DNA of 64,000 nucleotides from Sphingomonas corticis (GCF_012035195.1 NZ_JAAVJH010000001.1:466366-530365), one strand, 5' to 3'; positions 1 through 8,999 are shown, counted from the stretch's first letter. Notes: a model not told the origin generated them from the letters alone. Translations and numbers: made by a program.

Positions 1-1
1 G

Positions 2-394
2 GGCCGGTGGGGCCAGAAGAAGAACGCCGGCTTCTACGACTATGACGAGAAGCGCAATCCGACGCCGAGCCCGCGGGTGGCGGAGATCATCGAGGACTTC
101 CGCAGCCGCTCCAATCTGCCCAAGCGCGAGATCACCGACGAGGAGATCGTGGAGCGCACGCTCTACCCGATGGTCAACGAGGGCGCGCTGATCCTCGAAG
201 AGGGCAAGGCGCAACGGGCGAGCGACATCGACGTGGTGTGGATCTACGGCTACGGCTGGCCGGTCTACCGCGGTGGCCCGATGTTCTGGGCACAGACCGA
301 GGGGCTGCCCAAGGTGGTCGCCGGGCTGGAGAAGCACGGGTTCAAGGTGGCGGAGAGCCTGAAGGCGGCCGCGGAGAGCGGAGGGAAGCTGTGA
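2..394 (+). CDS. 3-hydroxyacyl-CoA dehydrogenase / enoyl-CoA hydratase (FadB/FadJ-like), C-terminal fragment
   Basis: The reading frame is open from base 2 and ends at TGA 392-394, so this is the last ~130 residues of a gene that begins outside the window. The fragment opens with [16 protein letters not shown], the NAD-domain/C-domain linker signature of bifunctional beta-oxidation proteins, and continues through [12 protein letters not shown] and [16 protein letters not shown], which belong to the second C-terminal dehydrogenase domain of FadB/FadJ. These enzymes hydrate enoyl-CoA and oxidise 3-hydroxyacyl-CoA in beta-oxidation. A GTG at 77 is an internal codon, not the start. The neighbouring acyl-CoA dehydrogenases fit a fatty-acid or side-chain degradation cluster. 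Confidence 0.85.
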   Translation, partial: GRWGQKKNAGFYDYDEKRNPTPSPRVAEIIEDFRSRSNLPKREITDEEIVERTLYPMVNEGALILEEGKAQRASDIDVVWIYGYGWPVYRGGPMFWAQTEGLPKVVAGLEKHGFKVAESLKAAAESGGKL

Positions 395-403
395 GGGGGA
401 TGT

Positions 404-508
404 CGTCACCCCGGAACTGTCCCGGGGTCCATTGGGCTGCTTACTCTCCGGCCGATACTTTCACGGCACGGTGGATGCCGGGACAATCCCGGCATGACGA
501 GTCCTGCC
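404..508. repeat. Sphingomonad-type intergenic palindromic repeat pair
   Basis: The gap between the FadB fragment and the amidase holds two hairpins in opposite orientation. The first has CCCCGG and CCGGGG arms near 409-427. The second is a perfect 9-bp inverted repeat (ATGCCGGGA / TCCCGGCAT, 3-base loop) at 475-495. Both are flanked by GTCA/TGAC. Similar pairs recur at 1818-1901, 11175-11255 and 26582-26663. No T-tract follows, so a rho-independent terminator is not supported. Confidence 0.7.
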
Positions 509-512
509 GATA

Positions 513-1850
513 ATGGAACGCACCGCCCTCGCCACCGCCGCCGCGGTCCGGGCCGGCGAGACGACCGCGCTCGACGAGACCGAGGCCGCCATCGCTCGCA
601 TCGAGGAACGCGACGGCGCGCTCAACGCGGTCGTGGTGCGTGATTTCGACCGCGCCCGCACCGCCGCGCGGGAACTGGACGCACGGATCGCGGACGGCTT
701 CGACGCGCCGCTGCTCGGCGTGCCGATGACGATCAAGGAAAGCTACGACGTCGCCGGCCTGCCGACGACGTTCGGGTTCGCCGAGCACAAGGACTTCGTC
801 GCGCAGGCGGATGCGGAGGCGGTGCGGCGGCTGAAGGCCGCGGGTGTCGTGCTGCTGGGCAAGACAAACGTGCCCCCTGCCCTCGCCGACCTGCAATCGA
901 ACAACCCGGTCTACGGTCGGACGAACAACGCGATCGACCAACGCCGCGTCGCCGGCGGGTCGTCCGGCGGCTCCGCCGTGGCGCTGGGCGCGGGGATGGT
1001 CCCGCTGGAATATGGTTCGGACATCGGTGGCTCGATCCGCGTGCCCGCGGCGTTCAACGGCGTGTTCGGCCACAAGCCGACCTGGGGCGTGCTGCCGACC
1101 GAGGGGCATTACTTCCCCGGCACCGACAGCGCGCGCACCGTCCTGTCCGTGATCGGCCCGATGGCGCGCGACGCCGACGATCTCGACGCCGCGCTGCAGG
1201 TGGTGGCGGACCACCCGCTCGCCCCGCCGCGCCGTCACGTCGAAGGGCGCTGGCGGGTCCTGTTGCTGGCCGGGCATCCCATGGCAAAGGTGCAGCGCGC
1301 CATCGTCGACGCGCTGGAGACGCTGGGCCGCCGGTGGCAGGCCGCCGGCGCCGAGATCGACACGACCAGCGACCTGTTGCCCGATCTCGAACGCCACCAC
1401 GAGGGCTATTGGCGGATGCTCAACATCGCGCTGTCGCGCCGTGCGCCGTCGCAGCCGGGGCAGGAGCCGCCGACGCTGGAGAGCTGGTGGCACCTCCACG
1501 ACGAGCAGGCACGCATCCAGCGGCAATGGCGGCGGCTGTTCGCCCGCTACGACGTGGTGGTCGCGCCCGCCGTGGGCATGACCGCCTTCCCGCACGACGA
1601 CGAACCGTTGCAGACGCGAGGGCTCGACATCGACGGCGAGCGGACCACCTTCTTCCACCAGTTCGCCTTTCCCGGTCTCGCCACCTTCCCGATGCTGCCC
1701 GCCACCAGCGTGCCGATCGGGCACGACGCCGACGGGCTGCCGATCGGCGTGCAGGTGATCGCCGACCTCTACGCCGACCGCACCGCGATCGCCGCCGCGA
1801 AGGTGGCGCACGCGCTCGTCATCCCGGTGAAAGCCGGGGTGACGCAGTGA
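513..1850 (+). CDS. Amidase-signature family hydrolase
   Basis: A 445-residue amidase-signature enzyme that hydrolyses an amide bond; the substrate cannot be read from sequence. The Ser-cisSer-Lys machinery is visible: Lys75 in MTIKES, Ser150 in AGGSSGGSAV, and the nucleophile Ser174 in GSDIGGSIR, with the expected 24-residue spacing between the two serines. The length is normal for the family. ATG 513 sits just after a palindromic repeat. The last ten residues (VIPVKAGVTQ) and the stop codon lie inside another repeat copy (1818-1844), so the C-terminus appears to be repeat-derived. The gene lies between a FadB fragment and an acyl-CoA dehydrogenase on the same strand. Confidence 0.9.
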   Translation: MERTALATAAAVRAGETTALDETEAAIARIEERDGALNAVVVRDFDRARTAARELDARIADGFDAPLLGVPMTIKESYDVAGLPTTFGFAEHKDFVAQADAEAVRRLKAAGVVLLGKTNVPPALADLQSNNPVYGRTNNAIDQRRVAGGSSGGSAVALGAGMVPLEYGSDIGGSIRVPAAFNGVFGHKPTWGVLPTEGHYFPGTDSARTVLSVIGPMARDADDLDAALQVVADHPLAPPRRHVEGRWRVLLLAGHPMAKVQRAIVDALETLGRRWQAAGAEIDTTSDLLPDLERHHEGYWRMLNIALSRRAPSQPGQEPPTLESWWHLHDEQARIQRQWRRLFARYDVVVAPAVGMTAFPHDDEPLQTRGLDIDGERTTFFHQFAFPGLATFPMLPATSVPIGHDADGLPIGVQVIADLYADRTAIAAAKVAHALVIPVKAGVTQ

Positions 1851-1901
1851 CAACGACCAGCCCCTTCCACCACGAGACCCCAGCTTTCGCCGGGGTGACG
1901 G
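1818..1901. repeat. Palindromic repeat pair overlapping the amidase 3' end
   Basis: Two inverted copies of the GTCA-CCCGG...CCGGGG-TGAC repeat lie at about 1818-1844 and 1875-1901. The first copy overlaps the amidase coding sequence and contributes its final codons and stop. This is the same family as the repeats at 404-508, 11175-11255 and 26582-26663. Confidence 0.7.
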
Positions 1902-1912
1902 AGTAGGATGAC

Positions 1913-3097
1913 ATGACCGACCTCGATACCTTCCGCACCGAGACCCGCGCCTGGCTGGAAGCGAATTGCCCGCTGGAGATGCGCGAACCCGTCCGCACGG
2001 AGAAGGACACCGTGTGGGGCGGGCGCGACCAGAGCTACATGACACCCGCGCAGAAGCAGTGGATGGACGCCATGGCCTCGCGCGGCTGGACCGTGCCCGA
2101 CTGGCCCAAGGAGTACGGCGGCGGCGGACTGTCTGCCGCGGAGACGAAGGTGTTGCGCGAGGAGATGGCGCGCATCCGCGCGCGCAACCCGCTGAACTCG
2201 TTCGGCATCTCGATGCTCGGGCCGGCGTTGCTGAAATACGGCAGCGAGGAGCAGAAGCTGGAGCACCTGCCCAAGATCGCGCGTGGCGAGATCCGCTGGT
2301 GCCAGGGCTATTCCGAACCCAACGCCGGCTCCGACCTCGCCAGCCTGGCCACCAGCGCGGAGGACAAGGGCGATCATTTCCTCGTCAACGGGCAGAAGGT
2401 GTGGACCAGCTACGCCGACAAGGCGGACTGGATCTTCTGCCTCGTCCGCACCGACCGGACGAACAAGCACAACGGCATCAGCTTCGTGCTGTTCGACATG
2501 GCGACGCCCGGCGTGTCGACCAAGCCGATCCTGCTCATCAGCGGCTATTCGCCCTTCTGCGAGACCTTCTTCGACAATGTGAAGGTACCCAAGGAGAACC
2601 TCGTCGGCGAGCTGAACAAGGGCTGGGACGTCGCGAAATACCTGCTCGGGCACGAGCGCGAGATGATCTCCGGCATGGGGCTGGGCGGCACGGGGGGCAA
2701 AAACCCGCTGGTCGTCGGCGCGCTGGCGACGATCGGGGTCGACCACGACGGCAAGCTCGCCGACCCGCTGCTGCGCGCGCAGATCGCGCTGTTCGAGGTG
2801 CGCGCGAAGGCGTTCGCGGCGCAGAGCGAGCGCTTCATCGACGAGCTGAAGGCCGGTCGCGCCCACCCCGCGCAGCCCAGCATGATGAAATATTACGGCA
2901 CCGAGCTGAACAAGGCGCGCTACGAGCTGGTGATGGCCGCCGGCGGATCGGACGAGCTGGAATGGGAGAGCGAGGCCAGCAACGGCGGACGCGAGGCGCG
3001 CGCGTGGCTGCGCACCAAGGCGAATTCGATCGAGGGCGGCACCAGCGAGGTGCAGCTGAACATCATCGCCAAGCGGATCCTCGAGCTGCCGTCCTGA
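1913..3097 (+). CDS. Acyl-CoA dehydrogenase, large-type subunit
   Basis: A 394-residue FAD-dependent acyl-CoA dehydrogenase, introducing the alpha,beta double bond into an acyl-CoA. Family marks include WCQGYSEPNAGSDLAS (FAD/substrate loop), VNGQKVWTS, FFDNVKVPKENLVG and a C-terminal IEGGTSEVQLNIIAKRIL. ATG 1913 follows a GGAGTAGGA ribosome-binding region. The next gene encodes a smaller and more divergent acyl-CoA dehydrogenase (375 aa). The same large/small arrangement occurs at 19592-22091, so a heteromeric enzyme is an inference worth holding. Substrate unknown. Confidence 0.9.
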   Translation: MTDLDTFRTETRAWLEANCPLEMREPVRTEKDTVWGGRDQSYMTPAQKQWMDAMASRGWTVPDWPKEYGGGGLSAAETKVLREEMARIRARNPLNSFGISMLGPALLKYGSEEQKLEHLPKIARGEIRWCQGYSEPNAGSDLASLATSAEDKGDHFLVNGQKVWTSYADKADWIFCLVRTDRTNKHNGISFVLFDMATPGVSTKPILLISGYSPFCETFFDNVKVPKENLVGELNKGWDVAKYLLGHEREMISGMGLGGTGGKNPLVVGALATIGVDHDGKLADPLLRAQIALFEVRAKAFAAQSERFIDELKAGRAHPAQPSMMKYYGTELNKARYELVMAAGGSDELEWESEASNGGREARAWLRTKANSIEGGTSEVQLNIIAKRILELPS

Positions 3098-3104
3098 CCC
3101 ATCC

Positions 3105-3218
3105 CCGTTCGTGGTGAGGAGGGGCCGAGCAACGTCGAAGCCCCGTCTCGAACCACTCGCCACCGTCCTTCGAGACGCCGCTTCGACTTCGCTCGGCGGC
3201 TCCTCGGGACGAACGGAC
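3105..3218. repeat. Intergenic repeat of the 'CCTTCGAGACGCC...GGACGAACG' family
   Basis: The gap between the two acyl-CoA dehydrogenases contains TCCTTCGAGACGCCGCTTCG and a following CTCCTCGGGACGAACGGAC. A related copy occurs at 20690-20790 between another acyl-CoA dehydrogenase pair. The element is non-coding and imperfectly palindromic. Confidence 0.55.
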
Positions 3219-3240
3219 CTTCTCCTGACCGGAGTATAAG

Positions 3241-4368
3241 ATGCCCCTGTACCTGAACGACGAACAGACGATGCTGCGCGACACCGCCAGGGATTTCGTC
3301 GCCGAGCACGCCCCGCCCTCGCACATGCGGTCCCTGCGCGACGCCAACGACGCCACCGGCTTCTCCCGCGACCTGTGGAAGCAGTTCGCGGAGATGGGGT
3401 TCACCGGCATCCTGATCGGCGAGAACGCCGGCGGGCTGGGCCTGGGCCACGTCGAGGCGGGCGTGGTGCTGGAGGAGATCGGGCGCAACCTGTCGCCCTC
3501 CCCGTTCCTCTCCACCGCGGTCGCGGCGGTCGAGGCGCTGAAGGGCAGCGCGCAGGCGGAGCGGTGGTTTCCCGGCATCCTCGCGGGCGACACCGTCGCC
3601 GCGCTGGCGATCGACGAGGGGGCGAAGCACCGCCCGTCCGTGAGCATGACGGCGGAGCGCGCCGGCAACGGCTTCCGCCTGACCGGCAAGAAGCAGTTCG
3701 TGACCCACGGCCACGTCGCCGACCTGCTGATCGTCGCCGCGCGCACCGCGGGCAGCGCGGACGACGAGGAGGGCGTCACGCTGTTCGCGGTGCCGAAGGA
3801 CGCCGCCGGCCTGACCGCCACGCCCGAGCGGCTCGCCGACTCCAGCCTCGCCGCGCGGATCGCGCTGGACGGGGTGGAGGTGGATGCCGACGCGGTGATC
3901 GGCGACGTGGACGCGGGGCGCGACCCGCTGAACCGCCTGCTGCGCGCGGGCCGCACCGGCGCCGCGGCGGAGATGCTGGGCGTCGGCGGCGGCGCGATGG
4001 ACATGACGGTCGGCTACCTGAAGGAGCGCAAGCAGTTCGGCACGCTGATCGGCAGCTTCCAGGCGCTCCAGCACCGCGCCGCGCACCTCTACAGCGAGAT
4101 GGAGGTGGCGCGCGCCGCGGTGCTGAAGGCGCAGCAGCTGCTGGATGCCGGCGACGAGCGCGCGGACCAGGCGGTGTCGGTCGCGAAGGCGATGACCGGA
4201 CTCGCCACCACGCTGGCGGTACAGGAAGGCGTGCAGATGCACGGCGGCATCGGCATGACGGACGAATACGACATCGGCTTCTACATGAAGCGCGGGCGGG
4301 TGCTGGCGGAGATGTTCGGCGACGCGAATTTCCACGCCGACCTGCTGGCGAAGGCCGCGGGCTATTGA
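3241..4368 (+). CDS. Acyl-CoA dehydrogenase, small-type subunit
   Basis: A 375-residue acyl-CoA dehydrogenase-family protein, starting MPLYLNDEQTMLRDTARDF with GGAG 8-9 bases upstream of ATG 3241. It retains the C-terminal helical-domain signature (KQFGTLIGSFQALQHRAAHL, VQMHGGIGMTDEYDIGFYMKR) but has a divergent middle domain. It follows the larger enzyme at 1913-3097 and is the obvious partner for it. Proteins of this subtype often pair with a larger subunit in alpha2beta2 dehydrogenases that act on sterol or bulky side chains; whether that holds here is inference. Confidence 0.88.
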   Translation: MPLYLNDEQTMLRDTARDFVAEHAPPSHMRSLRDANDATGFSRDLWKQFAEMGFTGILIGENAGGLGLGHVEAGVVLEEIGRNLSPSPFLSTAVAAVEALKGSAQAERWFPGILAGDTVAALAIDEGAKHRPSVSMTAERAGNGFRLTGKKQFVTHGHVADLLIVAARTAGSADDEEGVTLFAVPKDAAGLTATPERLADSSLAARIALDGVEVDADAVIGDVDAGRDPLNRLLRAGRTGAAAEMLGVGGGAMDMTVGYLKERKQFGTLIGSFQALQHRAAHLYSEMEVARAAVLKAQQLLDAGDERADQAVSVAKAMTGLATTLAVQEGVQMHGGIGMTDEYDIGFYMKRGRVLAEMFGDANFHADLLAKAAGY

Positions 4369-4379
4369 CGATTCCCTAT

Positions 4380-4508
4380 CCTCCCCGGCACGGGGAGGGG
4401 GACCATGCGCAGCATGGTGGAGGGGGGATGCGGCAGGCGGATCGTATGCGGCGATCCCCCTCCACCACCGGCTTTCGGCCGGCGGTCCCCCTCCCCGTGC
4501 CGGGGAGG
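4380..4508. repeat. Long inverted repeat (25-bp perfect arms) with embedded sub-hairpins
   Basis: The arms at 4380-4404 and 4484-4508 are perfect reverse complements (core CCCCGGCACGGGGAGGGGG). Between them are further complementary pieces, AGGGGGGAT near 4421-4429 facing GATCCCCCT near 4452-4460, giving a cloverleaf-like fold. The right arm ends in GGGGAGG directly before tesB and would serve as its Shine-Dalgarno sequence. This is a separate family from the other intergenic repeats in the window. Confidence 0.75.
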
Positions 4509-4513
4509 AAATG

Positions 4514-5410
4514 ATGACCGACGCCCCTAGCCCCGCCGACCTCGCCGCCGACCTCGTCGACCTGCTCGACGTCGAGGAGCTGGACACCGATCTCTATCGC
4601 GGCCGCCGCTCGAAGGGCGGCGTCGGTCGCGTGTTCGGCGGGCAGGTGATCGCGCAGGCGCTTCAGGCAGCGCAGCGCTCCGTCGACGAGCCGAAGATCG
4701 CCCACTCGCTCCACGCCTATTTCATGCGCGCCGGCGACGAGAACTTCCCCATCATCTTCCGCGTCGTGCGCGACTTCGAAGGGCGCAGCTTCGCCACCCG
4801 TCGCGTCATCGCGATGCAGCGCGGCCAGCCGATCCTGAACATGGCCGCGTCCTTCCAGGTGCCCGAGGACGGCTACCACCACCAGGACGCGATGCCCGAC
4901 GTGCCCGCGCCGGAAACGCTGCCGACCGAGGCCGAACTGCGCGCGAAGGACGCGGCCAACCTGCCCGAGAAGCAGCGCGCCATGGTGACGCGCCCCCGCC
5001 CGATCGAGATCCGCCCGGTCTACCCGCGCAAATGGTTCAACCCCACGCCGACCGATCCGGTGCAGCACAGCTGGTTTCGCGTCTGCGCCGCCATCGGCGA
5101 CGACGCCGCGATGCACCGCGCAATCCTTTCCTACGCCAGCGACATGGCGCTGCTGGGCACCTGCATGCTGCCGCATGGCGTGAACTGGACCACACCGGGG
5201 TTCCAGAGCGCCAGCCTGGACCATGCGGTGTGGCTGCACGAGCCGTTCCGCGCCGACGAGTGGCTGCTCTACGTCACCGACAGCCCGTGGGCGGGCCACG
5301 CGCGCGGCATGAACCGCGGGCGCATCTTCACGCAGGACGGGCGGCTGGTCGCCAGCGTGGCGCAGGAAGGACTGATCCGGATGCGCAAGCCGCGCGATGG
5401 CGGCGCCTGA
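4514..5410 (+). CDS. tesB: Acyl-CoA thioesterase II (TesB family)
   Basis: A 298-residue double-hotdog thioesterase that releases free acids from acyl-CoA. TesB signatures are RVFGGQVIAQALQAAQ, HSLHAYFMRAGD, SLDHAVWLHEPFRADEW and, at the C-terminus, TDSPWAGHARGMNRGRIF followed by SVAQEGLIR. The Asp, Thr/Ser and Gln of the TesB active site can be placed in DHAVW, TDSPW and AQEG. ATG codons lie at 4511 and 4514. GGAGG at 4504-4508 is only two bases from the first, so 4514 is preferred. The likely role with the neighbouring dehydrogenases is CoA recycling. Confidence 0.92.
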   Translation: MTDAPSPADLAADLVDLLDVEELDTDLYRGRRSKGGVGRVFGGQVIAQALQAAQRSVDEPKIAHSLHAYFMRAGDENFPIIFRVVRDFEGRSFATRRVIAMQRGQPILNMAASFQVPEDGYHHQDAMPDVPAPETLPTEAELRAKDAANLPEKQRAMVTRPRPIEIRPVYPRKWFNPTPTDPVQHSWFRVCAAIGDDAAMHRAILSYASDMALLGTCMLPHGVNWTTPGFQSASLDHAVWLHEPFRADEWLLYVTDSPWAGHARGMNRGRIFTQDGRLVASVAQEGLIRMRKPRDGGA

Positions 5411-5423
5411 CGCGCGGCGTCCG

Positions 5424-6074
5424 TCAGCCCTCGATCATGCGCCGCGCGTTGGCAGTGGCGGCGCGCGTGCTCTCCGCCAGCTTCTTCACTTCGTTCGCCA
5501 CCACGGCGAAGCCCTTACCCGCGGCGCCGGCCCGAGCCGCCTCGACGGAGGCGTTGAGCGCCAGCAGGTTCGTCTGCGACGCGATGCTCGCGATCGCGTC
5601 GACCACCGTGCCCAGCCGGTCGATCAGCGCCTGGCGGTCCGCCTGCCCCTCCTCCGCCTGCGCACGATAGCGCTGGCTCTCCTCCAGCCGGCTCGCCACC
5701 TCGCGAGAGAGCCGCACCTCGTCGGTAACGTCGGTGGCGAACTTCAGGATGCCGTCGATCGTGCCCTGCGGCCCGACCAGCGGCGTGTAGGTGGCCTGCA
5801 ACCAGATGTCGCGACCGTCCACGGTGAGTCGCCGGAAGCGGCCGGCACGATGGCGCCCGGCCACCAGATCATCCCAGAACAGCCGATACTCCGCCGAATG
5901 CGCCAGCTCCGGCGGGCAGAACATCGCGTGGTGACGCCCGACCACCTCGGGCAGGTGGTACCCCATCGAGACGAGGAACTGGTCGTTCGCCCAGCGTACC
6001 AGCCCCGTCGGCTCCAGCTCCACCACCAGCTGCGATCGCTCGATCGCTGTCCACAGGGGCCCGTCGCGCATCAC
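5424..6074 (-). CDS. Short soluble PAS - methyl-accepting chemotaxis signalling protein
   Basis: A 216-residue protein with an N-terminal PAS domain (about residues 9-120, with the usual PAC-like [20 protein letters not shown]) followed by only the tip of an MCP signalling hairpin: [20 protein letters not shown] and [17 protein letters not shown] at about 165-205. There is no transmembrane segment, no HAMP domain and no long methylation helices, so it is a minimal cytoplasmic receptor or a truncated one. The reading frame ends cleanly 13 bases from tesB on the opposite strand. Redox or ligand sensing by the PAS domain is possible, but no cofactor motif is obvious. Confidence 0.8.
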   Translation of the reverse strand: MMRDGPLWTAIERSQLVVELEPTGLVRWANDQFLVSMGYHLPEVVGRHHAMFCPPELAHSAEYRLFWDDLVAGRHRAGRFRRLTVDGRDIWLQATYTPLVGPQGTIDGILKFATDVTDEVRLSREVASRLEESQRYRAQAEEGQADRQALIDRLGTVVDAIASIASQTNLLALNASVEAARAGAAGKGFAVVANEVKKLAESTRAATANARRMIEG

Positions 6075-6182
6075 TTACCTCAGAGTCAGTAGGCGGCGCA
6101 TAGCCCAGCGACGCTTGTCACGTCGCTAGTAAAAACTAACATCGGTTATAAAAATCCGCTTGACTGAAATCGTTTGCAGCGA

Positions 6183-7250
6183 TTACGACGGCTCGTGGAT
6201 CGGGCATCCGTTCGCCCGCTGACGAAACTCGGCGGAGTGGCGGTACGTATCGCGACGCGCGCGATTGACGTTGCCCAGCGGCCGGTGGGCGGCAAGAGCC
6301 GTCCAGATGCTGAAGCGGGTGCGCTCGTTCACCTCCTCGACCAGGGCCGGATCCCAGCTGTCCTGCGCCCGCGCCCGCACGATGCCGACCCGCTGCCATG
6401 GCGCCTCCACCTCGTCCCACTCGACGGTAGGATCCTCGACCGGCTGCTTCGCCAGGTCGCGGGCGAGCTGGACGCGGAACTCCCATTCCGCATCGATCGA
6501 GCGCATCTCGTCGCGCAAACGATGGCGGATCGCGTCGCGGTCGCCCGCGGGATCGATCGTCTCGCCGGTCAGCGCGGTCATCGCCGGCGCCAGCGGCTTC
6601 AGGCTGAACTTCGCCACGTGATCGCCGTAGCGGAACGGAGTCGCGCTGAAATAGGTCTCGCCAAGCGGCTCCACGTTGGGGGCGCCGCCCAGCGTCTTCA
6701 CCGCCGCGCTGTCCACACCGACCGCGGAGAGGGCGGCGTTGACGCCGCGAAGCACCGCCGACAGGGCCACCTTTGCCCCTTCCGCCCGGTCGGTGGTCTT
6801 CGCCAGCAGCTTCAGATTGCCGAGGAACGTGTCCGCCGTCCTCGCCTGGAACACGGGCGCGTTGACGAGGATGAAGTCCTGCGTGCGCCCTTCCGCCCCC
6901 GGCAGCCGCTCGCCGTCCACGTCCAGCACCTTCAGCGCCAGCCCGCGCGGCACCGATATCGCGTCGTCGAGGATGTCCCCCGGGTTGGTCGACAGCCGCA
7001 TCAGCACGCGATGCTCGCCTGCTCGCGCGAACAGCCCCTGTGCCAGCTCGGGCGGCAATCCCGCGTCGATCGTCAGCGTGCCGTCGAGGATGGCGTGCGC
7101 CTTGGCATGGACCGAGCGGACGGCGTGGCCGTAATCCTCGTGCGTCCGTGTCAGGATCCGGTCGAACGTGTCGTTCAGTGCCGCCACCGTCTCCGCCTCG
7201 TCGGCGCGGACGTCCTCGATCTGGTCGTGGTAGCGGACGGGTGCGGTCAC
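6183..7250 (-). CDS. Catalase-related protein
   Basis: A ~355-residue protein of the short catalase-like family that keeps the catalase core but is shorter than classical catalases (about 480 aa or more). Recognisable parts are RSVHAKAHAILDG (distal His region), RLSTNPGDILDD and the C-terminal NRARRDTYRHSAEFR. Members often act as heme-dependent peroxidases or fatty-acid hydroperoxide enzymes; the activity here is not determined. AAGGAG ends seven bases upstream of GTG 7250, which therefore looks like the true start, with upstream ATG codons at 7274 and 7268 lying before this site. It is downstream of an SDR gene on the same strand. Confidence 0.75.
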   Translation of the reverse strand: MTAPVRYHDQIEDVRADEAETVAALNDTFDRILTRTHEDYGHAVRSVHAKAHAILDGTLTIDAGLPPELAQGLFARAGEHRVLMRLSTNPGDILDDAISVPRGLALKVLDVDGERLPGAEGRTQDFILVNAPVFQARTADTFLGNLKLLAKTTDRAEGAKVALSAVLRGVNAALSAVGVDSAAVKTLGGAPNVEPLGETYFSATPFRYGDHVAKFSLKPLAPAMTALTGETIDPAGDRDAIRHRLRDEMRSIDAEWEFRVQLARDLAKQPVEDPTVEWDEVEAPWQRVGIVRARAQDSWDPALVEEVNERTRFSIWTALAAHRPLGNVNRARRDTYRHSAEFRQRANGCPIHEPS

Positions 7251-7304
7251 GAGGCGATCTCCTTGCATTATCAAGGATCAACCTCTGCCGCCCGGCGACG
7301 TTCC

Positions 7305-8120
7305 TCACACCGCGGTGCGGCCGTACTCCTGCTTGGTCACCGGGTGGCTGGACGACAGGCCGCCGTCCACCGCGATCGCCTGGCCGTTGACGTAGCTCGC
7401 GTCGTCGGAGGCGAGGAAAAGTGCGACCTTCGCCAGCTCCTCGGGCTGCGCGCCGCGGCGCAGCGGGTTGAGGCGGCCGACGCGGTCCATCTTGTTCGCG
7501 TCGCGCGCATAGTCGAAGGTCGGCTTGGTCATACCGGTTTCGGTCAGCCCCGGGCAGATCGCGTTCACGCGCACGTTGGAGCCGGACAACTGCTGGGCGG
7601 ACACCATGGCGAGGTTGATGACGCCCGCCTTCGACGCCGAATAGGCCGGCGACCCCGCGCCGGAGCGGATGCCCGCGACGCTGGCCGTCAGGATGATCGC
7701 GCCGCCCCTGCCCGTCTGACCGGCCCGCTCCGCGATGCGCGGCGCGGCGTGCTTGACGGCGAGATAGGGCCCGATCAGGTTGACGCGCAGCACCTCGGTA
7801 ATGAGCGACACGTCGGTGTCGAAGATGTTGGCCATCCCGCCGGAGATGCCGGCGTTGGCGAACATCACGTCCAGCCCGCCGAAGCGGTCGCAGGCGAGCG
7901 CCACTGCCTTCGCCACGTCCTCCTCGCTTCCCGCGTCGATGCGGATCGCCTCCGCGGTGCCGCCGGCGTCGCGGATCGCCTGCACCGTCGCGTCCGCGGT
8001 GTCGTTGATATCGGCGACCACCACCTTGCCCCCTTCCGCAGCGAAGAGCGTGGCCGCGGCGCGGCCGATGCCGGAGCCCGCACCGGTGACGATGATCGAT
8101 CTGTCCTGAAAGCGCGCCAT
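7305..8120 (-). CDS. Short-chain dehydrogenase/reductase
   Basis: A 271-residue classical [14 protein letters not shown] nucleotide-binding motif near the N-terminus, NAG motif (FANAGISGG), and catalytic [10 protein letters not shown] (Tyr-x-x-x-Lys). [11 protein letters not shown] suggests an acidic residue at the end of beta2 and NAD preference, which is inference. ATG 8120 is preceded by GGAGAAGGGAACGAC. It would oxidise or reduce an alcohol/ketone, plausibly a 3-hydroxyacyl or ring intermediate given the acyl-CoA genes upstream. Confidence 0.9.
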   Translation of the reverse strand: MARFQDRSIIVTGAGSGIGRAAATLFAAEGGKVVVADINDTADATVQAIRDAGGTAEAIRIDAGSEEDVAKAVALACDRFGGLDVMFANAGISGGMANIFDTDVSLITEVLRVNLIGPYLAVKHAAPRIAERAGQTGRGGAIILTASVAGIRSGAGSPAYSASKAGVINLAMVSAQQLSGSNVRVNAICPGLTETGMTKPTFDYARDANKMDRVGRLNPLRRGAQPEELAKVALFLASDDASYVNGQAIAVDGGLSSSHPVTKQEYGRTAV

Positions 8121-8137
8121 GTCGTTCCCTTCTCCGT

Positions 8138-8206
8138 TCGCCCCGAGCCTGTCGAAGGGCGTGTTCCCGGCACGTGCTTCGACAGGCCCAGCACGAACGG
8201 CGTCCC
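8138..8206. repeat. Intergenic palindromic repeat, 'CTTCGACAGGCCCAGCACGAACGG' family
   Basis: Two complementary halves are present: GTTCGCCCCGAGCCTGTCGAAGG-like on the left and TGCTTCGACAGGCCCAGCACGAACGG-like on the right. The same family is at 24122-24192. It separates two SDR genes on the minus strand. Confidence 0.65.
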
Positions 8207-8211
8207 GGCCG

Positions 8212-8976
8212 TCAGATCGTGACGCCCCCGTCGATCACCATCGTCTGGCCAGTCATGAAGGCGCTGGCGCGGCTGGCGAGATAGACCACGGCGCCCGCGA
8301 TCTCGTCGGGCTCGCCGATGCGGCGCAGCGGGGTGGTGGCGTTGCGCTGCGCCGCTGCGGCCTCATCCTCCCACAGCGCGCGCGCGAAATCGGTCTTGAT
8401 GAGGCCCGGCGCGATGCAGTTCACGCGGATGCCGTGCGGCCCGTACTCGTGCGCCAGGTTGCGTGCGAGCTGCATGTCGGCGGCCTTGCTGATGCAATAG
8501 GCGCCGATCACGGTCGATCCGCGCAGGCCGCCGATCGAGCTGACGATGACGATGCTGCCCTCGTTGCGCTCCTTCATCTCCGGCGCGACCATCGTGATGA
8601 GCCAATGGTTGGAAACGATGTTGTTGTCCAGGATCTTGCGGAACTGCTCGTCCGCGATCCCCTCCTGCGGGCCGTAATAGGGGTTGGACGCGGCGTTGCA
8701 GACGAGCACGTCGATGCGGCCGAACGCCGCGCGCGTGGCATCGACCAGCGCCTGGAGCCCCGCCTTGTCGGAGATGTTCGCGGCAACCGCAATGGCGGTC
8801 CCCTCGCCGAAGCGGGCGTTGATGTCCGCCGCGGCGGCGTCGCACGCGTCCTGCTTGCGGCTGGAGATCACCACCTTCGCGCCCTGCTCCGCGCAGGCGA
8901 TCGCGGAGGCCAGACCGATCCCGCGCGAGGATCCGGTGATGAGCACGACCTTCCCGGTCAGATCGAACAGCGACAT
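8212..8976 (-). CDS. Short-chain dehydrogenase/reductase
   Basis: A 254-residue [15 protein letters not shown] binding loop, CNAASNPYY (NAG-region variant), and GAYCISKAA as the catalytic Tyr-x-x-x-Lys. The C-terminus [11 protein letters not shown] is typical. The open frame continues far upstream of ATG 8976 because of GC bias, but the start is fixed by GGGAGGGAGGGAG just upstream and by homology beginning at [15 protein letters not shown]. It follows the phosphotransferase-family gene with a 23-base gap, as one transcriptional unit. Confidence 0.92.
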   Translation of the reverse strand: MSLFDLTGKVVLITGSSRGIGLASAIACAEQGAKVVISSRKQDACDAAAADINARFGEGTAIAVAANISDKAGLQALVDATRAAFGRIDVLVCNAASNPYYGPQEGIADEQFRKILDNNIVSNHWLITMVAPEMKERNEGSIVIVSSIGGLRGSTVIGAYCISKAADMQLARNLAHEYGPHGIRVNCIAPGLIKTDFARALWEDEAAAAQRNATTPLRRIGEPDEIAGAVVYLASRASAFMTGQTMVIDGGVTI

Positions 8977-8999
8977 CGAACTCCCTCCCTCCCGTCCTC

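Noticed and set aside
475..495. Perfect palindrome after the FadB fragment as a terminator
   Set aside because: Belongs to a repeat family and lacks a T-run.
441..2045. A 534-residue open frame on the minus strand opposite the amidase
   Set aside because: Arg/His-rich composition typical of the antisense of GC-rich genes; the plus-strand amidase has catalytic motifs.
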